DNA of 64,000 nt from the NCBI RefSeq assembly GCF_000737515.1, contig NZ_CP006587.1:2089001-2153000 (forward strand), written 5' to 3'. The notes beneath the pieces were generated by a model. The model had not been told where the DNA came from. It did no database searches and saw nothing but the letters and a program-made list of their open reading frames with translations. This DNA is from Hymenobacter sp. APR13. Its GTDB lineage: Bacteria > Bacteroidota > Bacteroidia > Cytophagales > Hymenobacteraceae. The position numbers and the translations under genes were made by a program. This document shows positions 1-7,892 of this stretch, in pieces; the stretch's first letter is position 1, and the number at the start of each line of letters is the position of its first letter.

Positions 1-26
1 TTTAAACCCTGGGCTAGCAAGGCAAC

Positions 27-70
27 GTCAGCACGCGAGATGCTTCGGCTACGCCTCAGCATGACGTTCT
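27..70. repeat. Dispersed repeat family A, single copy
   Basis: A 44-bp sequence containing GTCAGCACGCGAGATGCTTC and ending in CAGCATGACGTTCT. The same core recurs, often inverted, near 9070-9164, 21814-21857, 34682-34727 and 60249-60285. It lies just upstream of the M13 peptidase gene. Function unknown; it behaves like an intergenic REP/MITE-type element. Confidence 0.8.
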
Positions 71-118
71 CTTCTTCTCCCAACTTCAACTTCTTCCACA
101 ACCTCCAATCTTCCACTA

Positions 119-2248
119 ATGACCCCACAACGCACCTTCCTGCTCTCCCTGGGCACGGCAGCCGGCCTAGCCCTGGCCGGCTGCGCCGCCAGCACGCCCG
201 CTACCACCGCCACCACGCCACCTGCTGCTACGCCTGCCACGGCTGATGCTACGGCTACGGCCCAGCTCGGCCCCGTGCTGCCCGGCGTTGGCCTTGATCC
301 GGCGAACATCGACAAGTCGGTTTCGCCCTGCGACGACTTCTTTCAGTACGCTTCGGGCACCTGGCTGAAGAACAACCCGATTCCGGCCGCCGAGTCGCGC
401 TGGAGCTCCTGGAACGGGCTCATCAACCAGAACGAGGCCGTGATGCGCCAGATTCTGGAAACCTCGGCCGCCAACAAAACCGCCGCCAAGGGTACCAACC
501 TCCAGAAAGTGGGCGACTACTACGCCACGGCCATGGACTCGGTGGCAATCGACAAAGCCGGCCTGAAGTACCTGCAGCCGGAGCTGAACCGCATCAACGC
601 GGTGAAGGACCTGCGCGGGCTGCAAACCGAGCTGGTGCGCGCCCAGCGCCTGCAAACCCGCTCGGTGTTCGGGCTGGGCGTGAACCAGGACCGCAAAAAG
701 AGCGACGAGTACGCCCTCTACCTCAGCCAGGGCGGTCTGAGCCTGCCCGACCGGGACTATTACCTCAAGGACGACGCCCGCTCGAAAGCCATCCGCACGG
801 CCTACACCACCTACCTCACCAACACCTTTAAGATGCTGGGCGAGAGCCCGGCCGTGGCCGCCAAAAGCGCCGCCACGGTGCTGCGTCTCGAAACCCGGCT
901 CGCCAAAGCCAGCAAGGACCGCGTAGCCCTGCGCGACCCCTACGCCAACTACAACAAGATGACGGTGGCCGAGGCTGCCCAGAAATACCCCAACCTGGGT
1001 CTGCCCGTGATGCTGCCCGCATTGGGTCTCAGCTCGGCTAAAGAGGTGATTGTGGGCCAGCCCGAGTTTCTGCAGGAAGCCAGCACCGCCCTCAAGCAGG
1101 AGCCCCTCGGCGACTGGAAAACCTATCTGCGCTGGCACCTCGCCTCGTCGCTGATGTCGGCTTTGCCACAGTCGTTTGGCGATGAGTCGTTCCGGTTCCA
1201 GCAAGTGCTGAGCGGCGCCAAGCAGCAGCAGCCCCGCTGGAAGCGCATGCTCCGCGCTACGGACGGCGCGCTGGGCGAGGCGTTCGGTCAGCTGTACGTA
1301 GACAAGGCCTTCGCGCCCGAAACCAAGGTGAAGGCCCAGCAGATGGTGGCTAACATCAAGGAAGCCATGGGTGAGCATATCCGCGGGCTGGAGTGGATGA
1401 GCGCTGCCACCAAGGAGGAAGCCCTCAAGAAGCTCAACGCCTTCACCGTCAAAATCGGCTACCCCGACAAGTGGAAGGACTATTCGGCCCTCTCGATGAG
1501 CCGCGAATCGTACCTGAAAAACGTGCTGGCCGCCCGCGAGTGGGAGTCGAAGGACAACCTGAGCCGCTACGGCAAGCCGATTGACCGCGAAGTGTGGGGC
1601 ATGACGCCGCCCACGGTGAATGCCTACTACAACTCCTCGCTCAACGAAATCGTGTTTCCGGCCGGCATCATGCAGCCCCCGTTCTTCGACCCCAAGGCCG
1701 ACGACGCGGTGAACTACGGCGGCATGGGCGCGGTTATCGGCCACGAAATCACCCACGGCTTCGACGACCGGGGCCGGCAATCGGATGCCCAGGGCAACCT
1801 GCGCGACTGGTGGACCAAGGAAGACGCGGCCGAATTCACGAAACGCGCCGACATGGTGGGCGCCCAGTACTCGGCCTTCCAGCCCCTGGATTCGGTGTTC
1901 GTGAACGGCAAGCTCACCATGGGCGAAAACCTGGCCGACTTCGGTGGCCTGGCCCTGGCCTACTCAGCCCTCGAAAAAGAGCTGCAGAAGAAGTACGGCA
2001 GCAACCCGCGCCCCCGCTACGACGGCTTCACGCCCGAGCAGCGCTTCTTCCTCGGCTGGGCCCAGGTGTGGCGCACCAACGCCCGCCCCGAATACATCCG
2101 CCAGCAGGTCCTCACCGACCCGCACTCCCCGGCCCAGTACCGCACCAACGGCCCGCTCATGAACATGCCCCAGTTCTACGAGGCCTTCGGCTGCAAGGAA
2201 GACGCCAAGATGGTCCGCGCCCAGAACGTCCGCGCCAACATCTGGTAG
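119..2248 (+). CDS. pepO: M13 family metallopeptidase (neprilysin/PepO-like), lipoprotein
   Basis: A zinc endopeptidase of the neprilysin (M13) family, predicted to cleave peptides at the cell envelope. The N-terminus is a lipoprotein signal with lipobox LAGC (Cys22), followed by a Thr/Ala-rich linker. The catalytic motif HEITHGFDD begins at about residue 542 (HExxH zinc ligands and catalytic Glu). The third zinc ligand lies in ENLADFGG at about residue 603. The protein ends in the family-typical aromatic C-terminus (NIW). The 709-residue length is normal for M13. The ATG follows an AT-rich leader downstream of a family A repeat. It is probably monocistronic, since a strong hairpin lies about 240 bp downstream. 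The family call is secure; the substrate is unknown. Confidence 0.95.
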   Translation: MTPQRTFLLSLGTAAGLALAGCAASTPATTATTPPAATPATADATATAQLGPVLPGVGLDPANIDKSVSPCDDFFQYASGTWLKNNPIPAAESRWSSWNGLINQNEAVMRQILETSAANKTAAKGTNLQKVGDYYATAMDSVAIDKAGLKYLQPELNRINAVKDLRGLQTELVRAQRLQTRSVFGLGVNQDRKKSDEYALYLSQGGLSLPDRDYYLKDDARSKAIRTAYTTYLTNTFKMLGESPAVAAKSAATVLRLETRLAKASKDRVALRDPYANYNKMTVAEAAQKYPNLGLPVMLPALGLSSAKEVIVGQPEFLQEASTALKQEPLGDWKTYLRWHLASSLMSALPQSFGDESFRFQQVLSGAKQQQPRWKRMLRATDGALGEAFGQLYVDKAFAPETKVKAQQMVANIKEAMGEHIRGLEWMSAATKEEALKKLNAFTVKIGYPDKWKDYSALSMSRESYLKNVLAAREWESKDNLSRYGKPIDREVWGMTPPTVNAYYNSSLNEIVFPAGIMQPPFFDPKADDAVNYGGMGAVIGHEITHGFDDRGRQSDAQGNLRDWWTKEDAAEFTKRADMVGAQYSAFQPLDSVFVNGKLTMGENLADFGGLALAYSALEKELQKKYGSNPRPRYDGFTPEQRFFLGWAQVWRTNARPEYIRQQVLTDPHSPAQYRTNGPLMNMPQFYEAFGCKEDAKMVRAQNVRANIW

Positions 2249-2331
2249 CCCAGAACGTCCCGGTCCGGCGGCTTTTTCAGCCGTCGGGCCGGTTGTCGCG
2301 TGCTGATGTTGTTTGGTGATGATTCCAGGAA

Positions 2332-2474
2332 CGGTGTAGAGACGCAATATTTTGCCTCTCATCGTTGCTGGGGTTGAACCGGCTTCTGTACCAAGCCCCA
2401 ATCAGCAGTATAACTGGTGCTCGTGCCATCAGACCGTTCAACGACGAGACTCAAAATATTGCGTCTCTACACCG
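2332..2474. repeat. Dispersed repeat family C, inverted pair
   Basis: Two 23-bp arms (2332-2354 and 2452-2474) are perfect reverse complements built on GTAGAGACGCAATATTTTG. About 97 bp separate them. Related copies occur at 56307-56409 and 60306-60425. It is a MITE-like intergenic palindrome. Confidence 0.85.
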
Positions 2475-2485
2475 TATGATTATGA

Positions 2486-2530
2486 AGAAAGAGGCCGCCT
2501 GCATCATGCAGGCGGCCTCTTTCTTTTTCC
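2486..2530 (+). terminator. Rho-independent terminator
   Basis: An 18-bp perfect stem (2486-2503 with 2507-2524) with a 3-nt loop, followed by a T-rich tail. It probably ends transcription from the M13 peptidase region and insulates the blaI promoter. Confidence 0.85.
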
Positions 2531-2573
2531 ATTGAAAAAATATTTTCCGTTGATAACCAATAAGTATGATTTA

Positions 2574-2600
2574 TTCGTAGAATTACGAAAAGTTCGTAAT
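2574..2600. promoter_or_regulatory. Candidate BlaI-type operator (three half-sites)
   Basis: Alternating half-sites TTCGTA (2574-2579), TACGAA (2584-2589) and TTCGTA (2593-2598) form two overlapping inverted repeats. The second is the perfect palindrome ATTACGAA-aag-TTCGTAAT. The site ends 6 bp before the blaI-like start codon, where a dimeric repressor would block transcription. This fits autoregulation, the rule for the BlaI/MecI family. Binding is inferred. Confidence 0.7.
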
Positions 2601-2606
2601 AAAAAA

Positions 2607-2975
2607 ATGGAACGATTAACTCAACCTGAGGAAGAGGCCATGCGGGGCTTCTGGCAGCTTGGCGGCGGCTTCATTAAGGAAGTGCTGGAGTTGCTGCCCG
2701 AGCCGCGCCCGCCCTACACCACCCTGGCCTCCACGGTGCGCAACCTGGAGCGTAAAGGCTACCTGACCAGCCGCAAGCTGGGCAACACCTTCCGGTTCGT
2801 GCCCAGCGTCACGGCCGAGGATTACCGCCGCCGCTTCCTGGGCACCTTCGTCGGCGACTACTTCCGCAATTCCTATAAGGAGCTGGTGTCGTTCTTCGCC
2901 CAGGAGCAGAAAATCAGCCCCGAGGAGCTGCAGGACATCATCGACATGATCGAAAACCGTAAAACCCGGCCCTGA
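2607..2975 (+). CDS. BlaI/MecI/CopY-family transcriptional repressor
   Basis: A 122-residue winged-helix repressor. The N-terminal segment (EEEAMRGFWQLGGGFIKEVL, then YTTLASTVRNLERKGYL) has the BlaI layout of first helix, recognition helix TTLASTVRNL and wing KGYLTS. The C-terminal half is the dimerisation region. I chose the ATG at 2607 because the alignable protein begins there and a palindromic operator lies directly upstream; longer in-frame ATGs would swallow terminator and operator. Its stop overlaps the start of the M56 gene by 1 bp, so the two are translationally coupled, as in blaI-blaR1 pairs. It probably represses its own operon until cleaved or released by the M56 partner. Confidence 0.93.
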   Translation: MERLTQPEEEAMRGFWQLGGGFIKEVLELLPEPRPPYTTLASTVRNLERKGYLTSRKLGNTFRFVPSVTAEDYRRRFLGTFVGDYFRNSYKELVSFFAQEQKISPEELQDIIDMIENRKTRP

Positions 2976-4534
2976 TGCCCGCGCTGCTTCTGTATCTGCT
3001 GAAAATGCAGGGGGCGCTGCTGTTGCTGCTGGCCGTCTACTACGGGCTGCTGCGCCGGCTCACGTTTCACGAGCTCAACCGCGCGTATCTGCTGGCGGCG
3101 CTGGGGCTGGCGGCCGTCTACCCGGTGCTGGATCTGGGCTGGCTGCGGCCCGCGGTAGCCCCGGCCGCGCCGCTGGCGGCGGTGCTGCCCGCCTGGGCTG
3201 GTGCTGCCGGCCCTGCCGCTCCGGCCGCCCCCGGCCCCAACTATGGCGCGTGGCTGCTGGCCGCCTACAGTTTGGGGGCGGCGGTGCTGCTGCTGCAACT
3301 GTTGGTGCAGGTTGCCTCACTGTGGCGGCTGCACCGGGCTTCCCGGCCGGCGGAGGCAGCAGGCGTGCAGTTTCGGGCGGTGATGGGGGAGGTGAGTCCG
3401 TTTTCGTTTGGGCGGACTATTTACCTCAACCCTGCCCACCACGCGCCAGCCGAGCTGCCAGTGGTCTTGCTCCACGAGCAGGTGCACGTGCGCCAGGCCC
3501 ACACGCTGGATGTGCTGCTGGGCCACCTGCACCGGGTGCTGGCCTGGGCCAGCCCGGCGGCCTGGCTGTGGCTGCGCGCCACCCAGGAAAACCTGGAGTT
3601 CATTGCCGATGCCGCCGTGCTGCGCGAAAACCAGCTGGCCCCGCAACAGTATCAATACAGCCTGGTCCGGCTGAGTACGCTGGCGGCCGGCTCCCCTTTA
3701 GCAACCCATTTCTCTTTTATCACCCTTAAAAACCGTATCCGTATGATGAATTCCCTTCCTTTCGCCCCGCGGCAACTGCTACGCTACGCCGCTGTGCTGC
3801 CTATAGCGCTGGGCTTGCTCCTGACCGCCGCCGCCACCCAGGCTACTCCTGCTGTGGTAGCAACCAGCACCCTGGCCGATACAGAGAAGCCTGCTCCTAT
3901 CAGCGCCCTGCCGCCGGCCGCGTTGCGGCACATCGTGCAGCAGTATCCTGGTTACCGGCTGATCGGCGTGTCGGAAGTACGGGCGGCGGATGGCACCAAC
4001 CTACGCTACAAAGCCGAAATAGCCATTGGCCGCCGGCCGGAAAATGTATTGTTCGATGCTCAGGGCCAGCCGGTGGCGGTGGTTGAGCCGATTTACTTTC
4101 TGGATGGCAAGCGCATCGAGAAAAAAGCACTGGATAACCTGAATCCGGCCACTATTGAAAGCATGAACGTGGTGAAAGGCGCCGCTACGGCCACCTTCGG
4201 CCCCGAAGCCAGCAATGGCGTAATCCTGGTTTTTACCAAGCAGAACCGGAATTCGGCCGAGGTGCTGGCATTCATGAAAACGCACAGCATCGTGCTGCAG
4301 CCCGCTTCCGGCGCCGATGCGCGTCTTATGGAAAACGCCAAGCAAGGCAAGCCATTGACGGCCGCCGACCTGAACGGCCGGCTGCTGATGGTGGATGGCC
4401 GCGAAGTGAGTCCGGCCGACGTGCAGCTGACGCCCGACAAGCTGGAGTCAGTGTTTGTGCTGGATGCTGAGCACGCCGTAAAAAAATACGGTGAAAAAGG
4501 TCGGCAAGGGGCTATTGTCATCATCACCAAATAA
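2975..4534 (+). CDS. M56/BlaR1-like membrane metallopeptidase with TonB-plug-like C-terminus
   Basis: A BlaR1-type sensor-protease. Hydrophobic segments in the first 110 residues form the membrane part. The zinc motif HEQVH lies at about residue 167 and is followed by LEFIADAAVL, as in the M56 family. A further membrane segment sits at about residues 265-285 (LRYAAVLPIALGLLLTAAA). Instead of a penicillin-binding sensor domain, the C-terminal ~240 residues carry two repeats resembling the plug of TonB-dependent receptors: MNVVKGAATATFGPEASNGV, then a second VFVLDAEHAVKKYGEKGRQG unit. It is coupled to the BlaI-type gene (1-bp overlap). The protease-repressor role follows the family; the signal sensed is unknown. 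Confidence 0.88.
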   Translation: MPALLLYLLKMQGALLLLLAVYYGLLRRLTFHELNRAYLLAALGLAAVYPVLDLGWLRPAVAPAAPLAAVLPAWAGAAGPAAPAAPGPNYGAWLLAAYSLGAAVLLLQLLVQVASLWRLHRASRPAEAAGVQFRAVMGEVSPFSFGRTIYLNPAHHAPAELPVVLLHEQVHVRQAHTLDVLLGHLHRVLAWASPAAWLWLRATQENLEFIADAAVLRENQLAPQQYQYSLVRLSTLAAGSPLATHFSFITLKNRIRMMNSLPFAPRQLLRYAAVLPIALGLLLTAAATQATPAVVATSTLADTEKPAPISALPPAALRHIVQQYPGYRLIGVSEVRAADGTNLRYKAEIAIGRRPENVLFDAQGQPVAVVEPIYFLDGKRIEKKALDNLNPATIESMNVVKGAATATFGPEASNGVILVFTKQNRNSAEVLAFMKTHSIVLQPASGADARLMENAKQGKPLTAADLNGRLLMVDGREVSPADVQLTPDKLESVFVLDAEHAVKKYGEKGRQGAIVIITK

Positions 4535-4558
4535 CAGATAGCATCCGCCCGATACTCC

Positions 4559-4597
4559 GCTCCCGCAACCTGCCAGGCTGCGGGAGCGTCTTTTTTC
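4559..4597 (+). terminator. Rho-independent terminator
   Basis: A 9-bp stem GCTCCCGCA/TGCGGGAGC (4559-4567 with 4579-4587) followed by a T tract. It ends the blaI-M56 operon and separates it from the next small gene. Confidence 0.85.
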
Positions 4598-4631
4598 AGT
4601 CAAACGAGCCCCCGGGGCGTATATCCTAACT

Positions 4632-4994
4632 ATGAAGCTTCTAACTGTTTCCCTGCGGCTGGCGCTGCGCACGGCCCTGCTGGTGCTGCCGGCCGGCGTA
4701 TTTGCCCAGGCTGCGCCGGCCCCCGCCCCGGTGCAGGCCAGCGCGCCCAGCCTGTATTTCCTCGACGGTCAGCCTTCCACCCAGCAGGCCATCAACGAGC
4801 TCAACCGCCGCACCATTGCCAGCGTGAACGTGGTGAAAGGCTCCGAGGCCACCCGTATTTTTGGCGAAGGCGCTACCGGCGGCGTGATGGTGGTAGTAAC
4901 CAAGCGCAACGTGAGTTCCGAGGCCGTGGCCGAGTTCAACCGTCGCTACAACATCCAGCCGCCGTTGGTGCCTGCGCCCCCGGCGCGGCCTTAG
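4632..4994 (+). CDS. Small secreted TonB-receptor-plug-like protein
   Basis: A 120-residue protein with a signal peptide ending near FAQA, then a single plug-like unit: LYFLDGQPS, INELNRRTIASVNVVKGSEA, ATGGVMVVVTKR. This unit closely resembles the C-terminal repeats of the upstream M56 protein, so it looks like a detached paralogue of that sensor tail. There is no barrel and no transmembrane segment after the signal. A terminator separates the two genes. The periplasmic location follows from the signal; function is not known. It might bind the same ligand or partner as the M56 tail. Confidence 0.75.
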   Translation: MKLLTVSLRLALRTALLVLPAGVFAQAAPAPAPVQASAPSLYFLDGQPSTQQAINELNRRTIASVNVVKGSEATRIFGEGATGGVMVVVTKRNVSSEAVAEFNRRYNIQPPLVPAPPARP

Positions 4995-5150
4995 TTTGAG
5001 GCGCCGCCCGGCACCACTCGGTTGACGGGCGTAGGGCCGGCCGAGCGGCATGCGCCGCTAGCGGCGGACCGGCACAGCCAACGCGAAGCACCGTTGGTGC
5101 GTATCGGTACCACTGCACTCTTTCCTGGTCTGTCACCTACACCTGTTTGC

Positions 5151-5564
5151 ATGACGTCAACCACGCTAGCCGATTTCCTCCACCTCAGCCACCGTCCCGA
5201 CCTGGGCATTGTGGCCGCCCGCTGGACCCGGCCGGCGGAATCGGGCGAGCTGCGCGCCGGCTACCAGGCCATGCTCCACTACGCCGCCTCCTGTGGCAGC
5301 TGCACCCGTTGGCTGATTGACTCGCGCCGCCGCCTGCAGGTAGATGCCCAGGACGTGCACTGGCTGACCACCGAGTTCTACCCCACGCTGCGCCGCCACC
5401 TCAACGAGCACGTGTACCTGGCGTTTCTGATTGCACCCTACCAGGCCGACGACGTGCAGGACGACACGCTGCCGCCGCTGCCTTACACCCACGGCGACTA
5501 CTGTTCCCTCAACCAATTCGTCGACGAAGGAGAGGCAGTGCGCTGGCTTACATCGCGCAGCTAA
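5151..5564 (+). CDS. Hypothetical protein, STAS/SpoIIAA-like candidate
   Basis: A 137-residue soluble protein. I start it at the ATG at 5151 because upstream in-frame codons read through intergenic-looking sequence. The pattern of N-terminal beta strands (LGIVAARWTRP), a central RWLIDSRRRL strand-turn and a C-terminal EGEAVRWL helix resembles small STAS/SpoIIAA-like proteins. The gene at 6647-7060 has the same length and layout (RILINQTQM, ESEALAWL), so the two are probably distant paralogues. No catalytic residues are evident. The call is tentative. Confidence 0.6.
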   Translation: MTSTTLADFLHLSHRPDLGIVAARWTRPAESGELRAGYQAMLHYAASCGSCTRWLIDSRRRLQVDAQDVHWLTTEFYPTLRRHLNEHVYLAFLIAPYQADDVQDDTLPPLPYTHGDYCSLNQFVDEGEAVRWLTSRS

Positions 5565-5748
5565 GTCGTGTCGAAAAAGAGGCTTCCGTTGAAAAAGGCA
5601 ATTTTCAGATAAGCTATTGGATATTGAGGGTAAATGTAATATTGGCCCGATTATAGCCGTTATCTTTGATATAGAGGTGGTATAGGCATTGTTTGCAAGT
5701 GCTTAAACGACCTGCTTACAGCTTGTTTCACCCTTTTTTCTTCGGTTC

Positions 5749-6063
5749 ATGTCTAGAATAATACTATTGCTTCTATGTGCCTTTATGGTGCTGCTGGAGC
5801 CCGAAACCCTGTTGGCGGCCTCCGGTCCGGAAGCGCCTCTCACGGAAACCGCCGTGTCCGAGACGGATGCCGTAACGGTGATTCCGCGCCCCAACTACAA
5901 GCGCTACCGCGGCAACAGCCGCACCAAAAAGCGCCGTTTAGGCTTCTTCCGCCGCCGGGCTGCCCGCCGCAAAGCCATGCGCAAAGGCAAACAGAGAGCC
6001 ACCGCGCCCAAAGGCCGGATTCAGGTAGACGCGCCGGTGGGCACCATGCCGCCGCGCAAGTAG
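5749..6063 (+). CDS. Small secreted Arg/Lys-rich protein
   Basis: A 104-residue protein. The N-terminal hydrophobic stretch MSRIILLLLCAFMVLL is a signal peptide or anchor. An acidic linker follows, then a very basic region at about residues 50-85 (KRYRGNSRTKKRRLGFFRRR and more). The composition suggests binding to a polyanion or a structural envelope role, but no family is recognised. A preceding AT-rich 180-bp region probably holds the promoter. A hairpin follows at 6091-6127. It could also be an anchored basic protein. Confidence 0.6.
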   Translation: MSRIILLLLCAFMVLLEPETLLAASGPEAPLTETAVSETDAVTVIPRPNYKRYRGNSRTKKRRLGFFRRRAARRKAMRKGKQRATAPKGRIQVDAPVGTMPPRK

Positions 6064-6090
6064 GCTGCTTCAATAGTACAGTAAGTGTCC

Positions 6091-6127
6091 AAACGGCCGC
6101 TTTTCCTACCCGGGAAAGCGGCCGTTT
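6091..6127. terminator. Hairpin terminator
   Basis: A perfect 13-bp stem AAACGGCCGCTTT/AAAGCGGCCGTTT (6091-6103 with 6115-6127), A-rich on one side and T-rich on the other. It follows the small basic-protein gene. Confidence 0.65.
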
Positions 6128-6224
6128 GCGTGGTAGCCAGCCAGCAAAGGCAAAAGACGGGAACGTACGCCGCCTTTCGGCTGGTGGCGCCGTATACAGA
6201 GCCGTACCGTTTTCTATAGCCGTT

Positions 6225-6560
6225 ATGCTTCGTTCGCTTTCTACCGCTCTGTTGCTGGCTTTGCTGGCGGGTACCACCGCCGTTGCTCAAAACCGCGCCC
6301 CTTCCACCCCCACCCAACGCAAGCTGGGCGCCGTGAAAGTGCCGCCCCCCAATACGCCTATGCCGGCTCCCTCTACAGCCTCCGGTACTACCGCCGGGCA
6401 GGGCCAGAATGCCACTACCGCACCCGGCCTGACCGGCCAGCCGGCGCGCCAGGCCACCGCTTCTCCTGAACGCCTGCTGCGCCAGCCGGTGCCAGCTCCG
6501 CCGCTGGCCACTCCGCCCCGCGCCACAACCAGCCCGGCACCCAAGAAAACGCCTCAGTAG
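6225..6560 (+). CDS. Small secreted Pro/Thr/Ala-rich protein
   Basis: A 111-residue protein with a clear signal peptide (MLRSLSTALLLALLAGTTAVAQ). The rest is a low-complexity chain dominated by Pro, Thr, Ala and Gln. I chose the ATG at 6225 because it starts the signal peptide. No domain is recognised; it is probably an unstructured exported protein. It could be a poorly conserved ORF kept by composition, hence moderate confidence. Confidence 0.55.
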   Translation: MLRSLSTALLLALLAGTTAVAQNRAPSTPTQRKLGAVKVPPPNTPMPAPSTASGTTAGQGQNATTAPGLTGQPARQATASPERLLRQPVPAPPLATPPRATTSPAPKKTPQ

Positions 6561-6646
6561 CCCTCAATAGCTGCTTTTGAGAGCACGGCTACCGAGTTGG
6601 GGCTGCCAATGCATGTACCTACAGCAAAGGGAACTATCTTTGTCTG

Positions 6647-7060
6647 ATGACAAGCCGGCGACAATTTCTGGTGTATTTCGAAAACCCTGCCGGACAAGTA
6701 CTTGAGGACCCGGCTAAGCTGCTCCGGATTGTGTGGCGGCCAGGACTGCGGCAGCTCTCCGAAACGCAGGCCCTGCTTACCCAGGCGCGTCTGGCACTGC
6801 AACGCTACGGCTGGCACCGGATTCTGATCAACCAGACCCAGATGGTGCCTTTCACACCGGAGGAGCAGCAGTGGGTAGGGGCAGAGTGGCTGCCTTTGGC
6901 CACTGCTGCGGGCTACCGGCACGGGGCCATTGTGGTGTCGCCCGACGTGATGGTGCGCCTGGCTACGGCTTTCATCACCACCCAGGTTCAGAGCCGCCCG
7001 CTGGTCTACCGCTCGTTTGAAGACGAATCCGAGGCGCTGGCCTGGCTGCAGAAACAGTAA
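6647..7060 (+). CDS. Hypothetical protein, STAS/SpoIIAA-like candidate
   Basis: A 137-residue soluble protein similar in length and strand-helix layout to the gene product at 5151-5564. It has an N-terminal FLVYFENPAG strand, a central ILINQTQMVPF segment and a C-terminal FEDESEALAWL helix. A TATCTTTG element (6635-6642) matching the Bacteroidota -7 box TAnnTTTG sits only a few bases before the ATG, suggesting a very short or absent leader. The function is unknown; these proteins are often signalling or anti-sigma partners, but that is not shown here. Confidence 0.65.
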   Translation: MTSRRQFLVYFENPAGQVLEDPAKLLRIVWRPGLRQLSETQALLTQARLALQRYGWHRILINQTQMVPFTPEEQQWVGAEWLPLATAAGYRHGAIVVSPDVMVRLATAFITTQVQSRPLVYRSFEDESEALAWLQKQ

Positions 7061-7277
7061 GGCGCCGGCCTCTTCGCGCCAAGCAGCGGCCCGCCCGTAC
7101 CACCGGCCGCTGGCCTCGCTCTGCCGGATGATAGTGCCGGCCACCCCCGGAGTACCCCGAACAGATGGCGCCGGTGGCTGGCCCCGGATACGGCAATTGA
7201 GTGGGGGCTAAGCAGTAGCTTTGCTTGGCTGCGGCTATGTGCCGCCCGTATTTTGCGCTGTTTTCCTCTTCTTCGCC

Positions 7278-7679
7278 ATGTCCAACCCGCTTGCTGTTGT
7301 CAATGAGTATTTCGCGCTGGTTGATGCGTTTGAAACCGATGCTGCTGCCTACGCCGCCGTGCTGCACCCCGAGGTAGTGCAGACGGAGTACCCCAACGGC
7401 CTCTACAAAACCCTGCAGACCCGCTCGCTCACCGATATTCTCCACAACCTGCGCCTGGGCCGCGAGCTGCTGCAGGAGCCCCACTTCGAAGTAAGCCATA
7501 CCCGCCTCTGCGACGATGGCAGCGTGCAGGTGGAAGGTCAGTGGCAGGCCACCGCCACCAGCGACCTGGGCCCGCTGCTACGCGGCCAGCGCATCATTGC
7601 CCACCTCTGCCTGATTTTTGAATTCAAGGATGGCCTGATTTTCCGGCAGCGCCGCTACCCCTGCTACGAAATCCTGTAG
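7278..7679 (+). CDS. SnoaL-like/NTF2-fold protein
   Basis: A 133-residue protein with the NTF2-like cone-fold pattern: N-terminal helix NPLAVVNEYFALVDAF, then AAVLHPEVVQTEYPNG, then beta strands with VEGQWQATATS and the terminal FEFKDGLIFRQRRYPCYEIL. SnoaL-like proteins are small-molecule-binding or isomerase-type folds, and the substrate cannot be inferred. The ATG at 7278 begins the conserved region; longer in-frame starts are GC-rich leader. A TAGCTTTG element (7216-7223) upstream resembles a -7 box. Confidence 0.8.
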   Translation: MSNPLAVVNEYFALVDAFETDAAAYAAVLHPEVVQTEYPNGLYKTLQTRSLTDILHNLRLGRELLQEPHFEVSHTRLCDDGSVQVEGQWQATATSDLGPLLRGQRIIAHLCLIFEFKDGLIFRQRRYPCYEIL

Positions 7680-7698
7680 CCCTGCCGCCCGCAGTGGG

Positions 7699-7783
7699 CA
7701 GTAGCGCGAACTTTGTAGTTCGCGCCCCCGCGCCGTTCGGATAATTTCGTTCTGGGGCGCGAACTACAAAGTTCGCGCTACTG
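7699..7783. repeat. Dispersed repeat family D, inverted pair
   Basis: Arms of about 28 bp (7699-7726 and 7756-7783), reverse complements based on GTAGCGCGAACTTTGTAGTT, separated by about 29 bp. Related copies are at 56441-56534 and 57757-57837. Confidence 0.85.
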
Positions 7784-7892
7784 TGCCGTGCTGCTACTGG
7801 TGCACGCTTGGCTCATCCACAACGCAAGCCGTAGTTGGTCCGTATCGGAAAACAGCCTCTGGAGCAAACCCGGGGCGTTTTCCAACTGGCCT

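Larger units (their letters stand above)
2249..2606. other. 358-bp intergenic region: repeat pair, terminator, operator
   Basis: The region holds a family C inverted repeat (2332-2474), a strong terminator hairpin (2486-2530) and an AT-rich promoter/operator segment in front of the BlaI-type gene. I see no additional gene. Confidence 0.7.

Noticed and set aside
167..1780. 537-codon open frame on the minus strand opposite the M13 peptidase
   Set aside because: It is a GC-driven shadow frame; the plus-strand frame has a lipoprotein signal and all M13 motifs, while this one has His/Val/Gly-rich noise.
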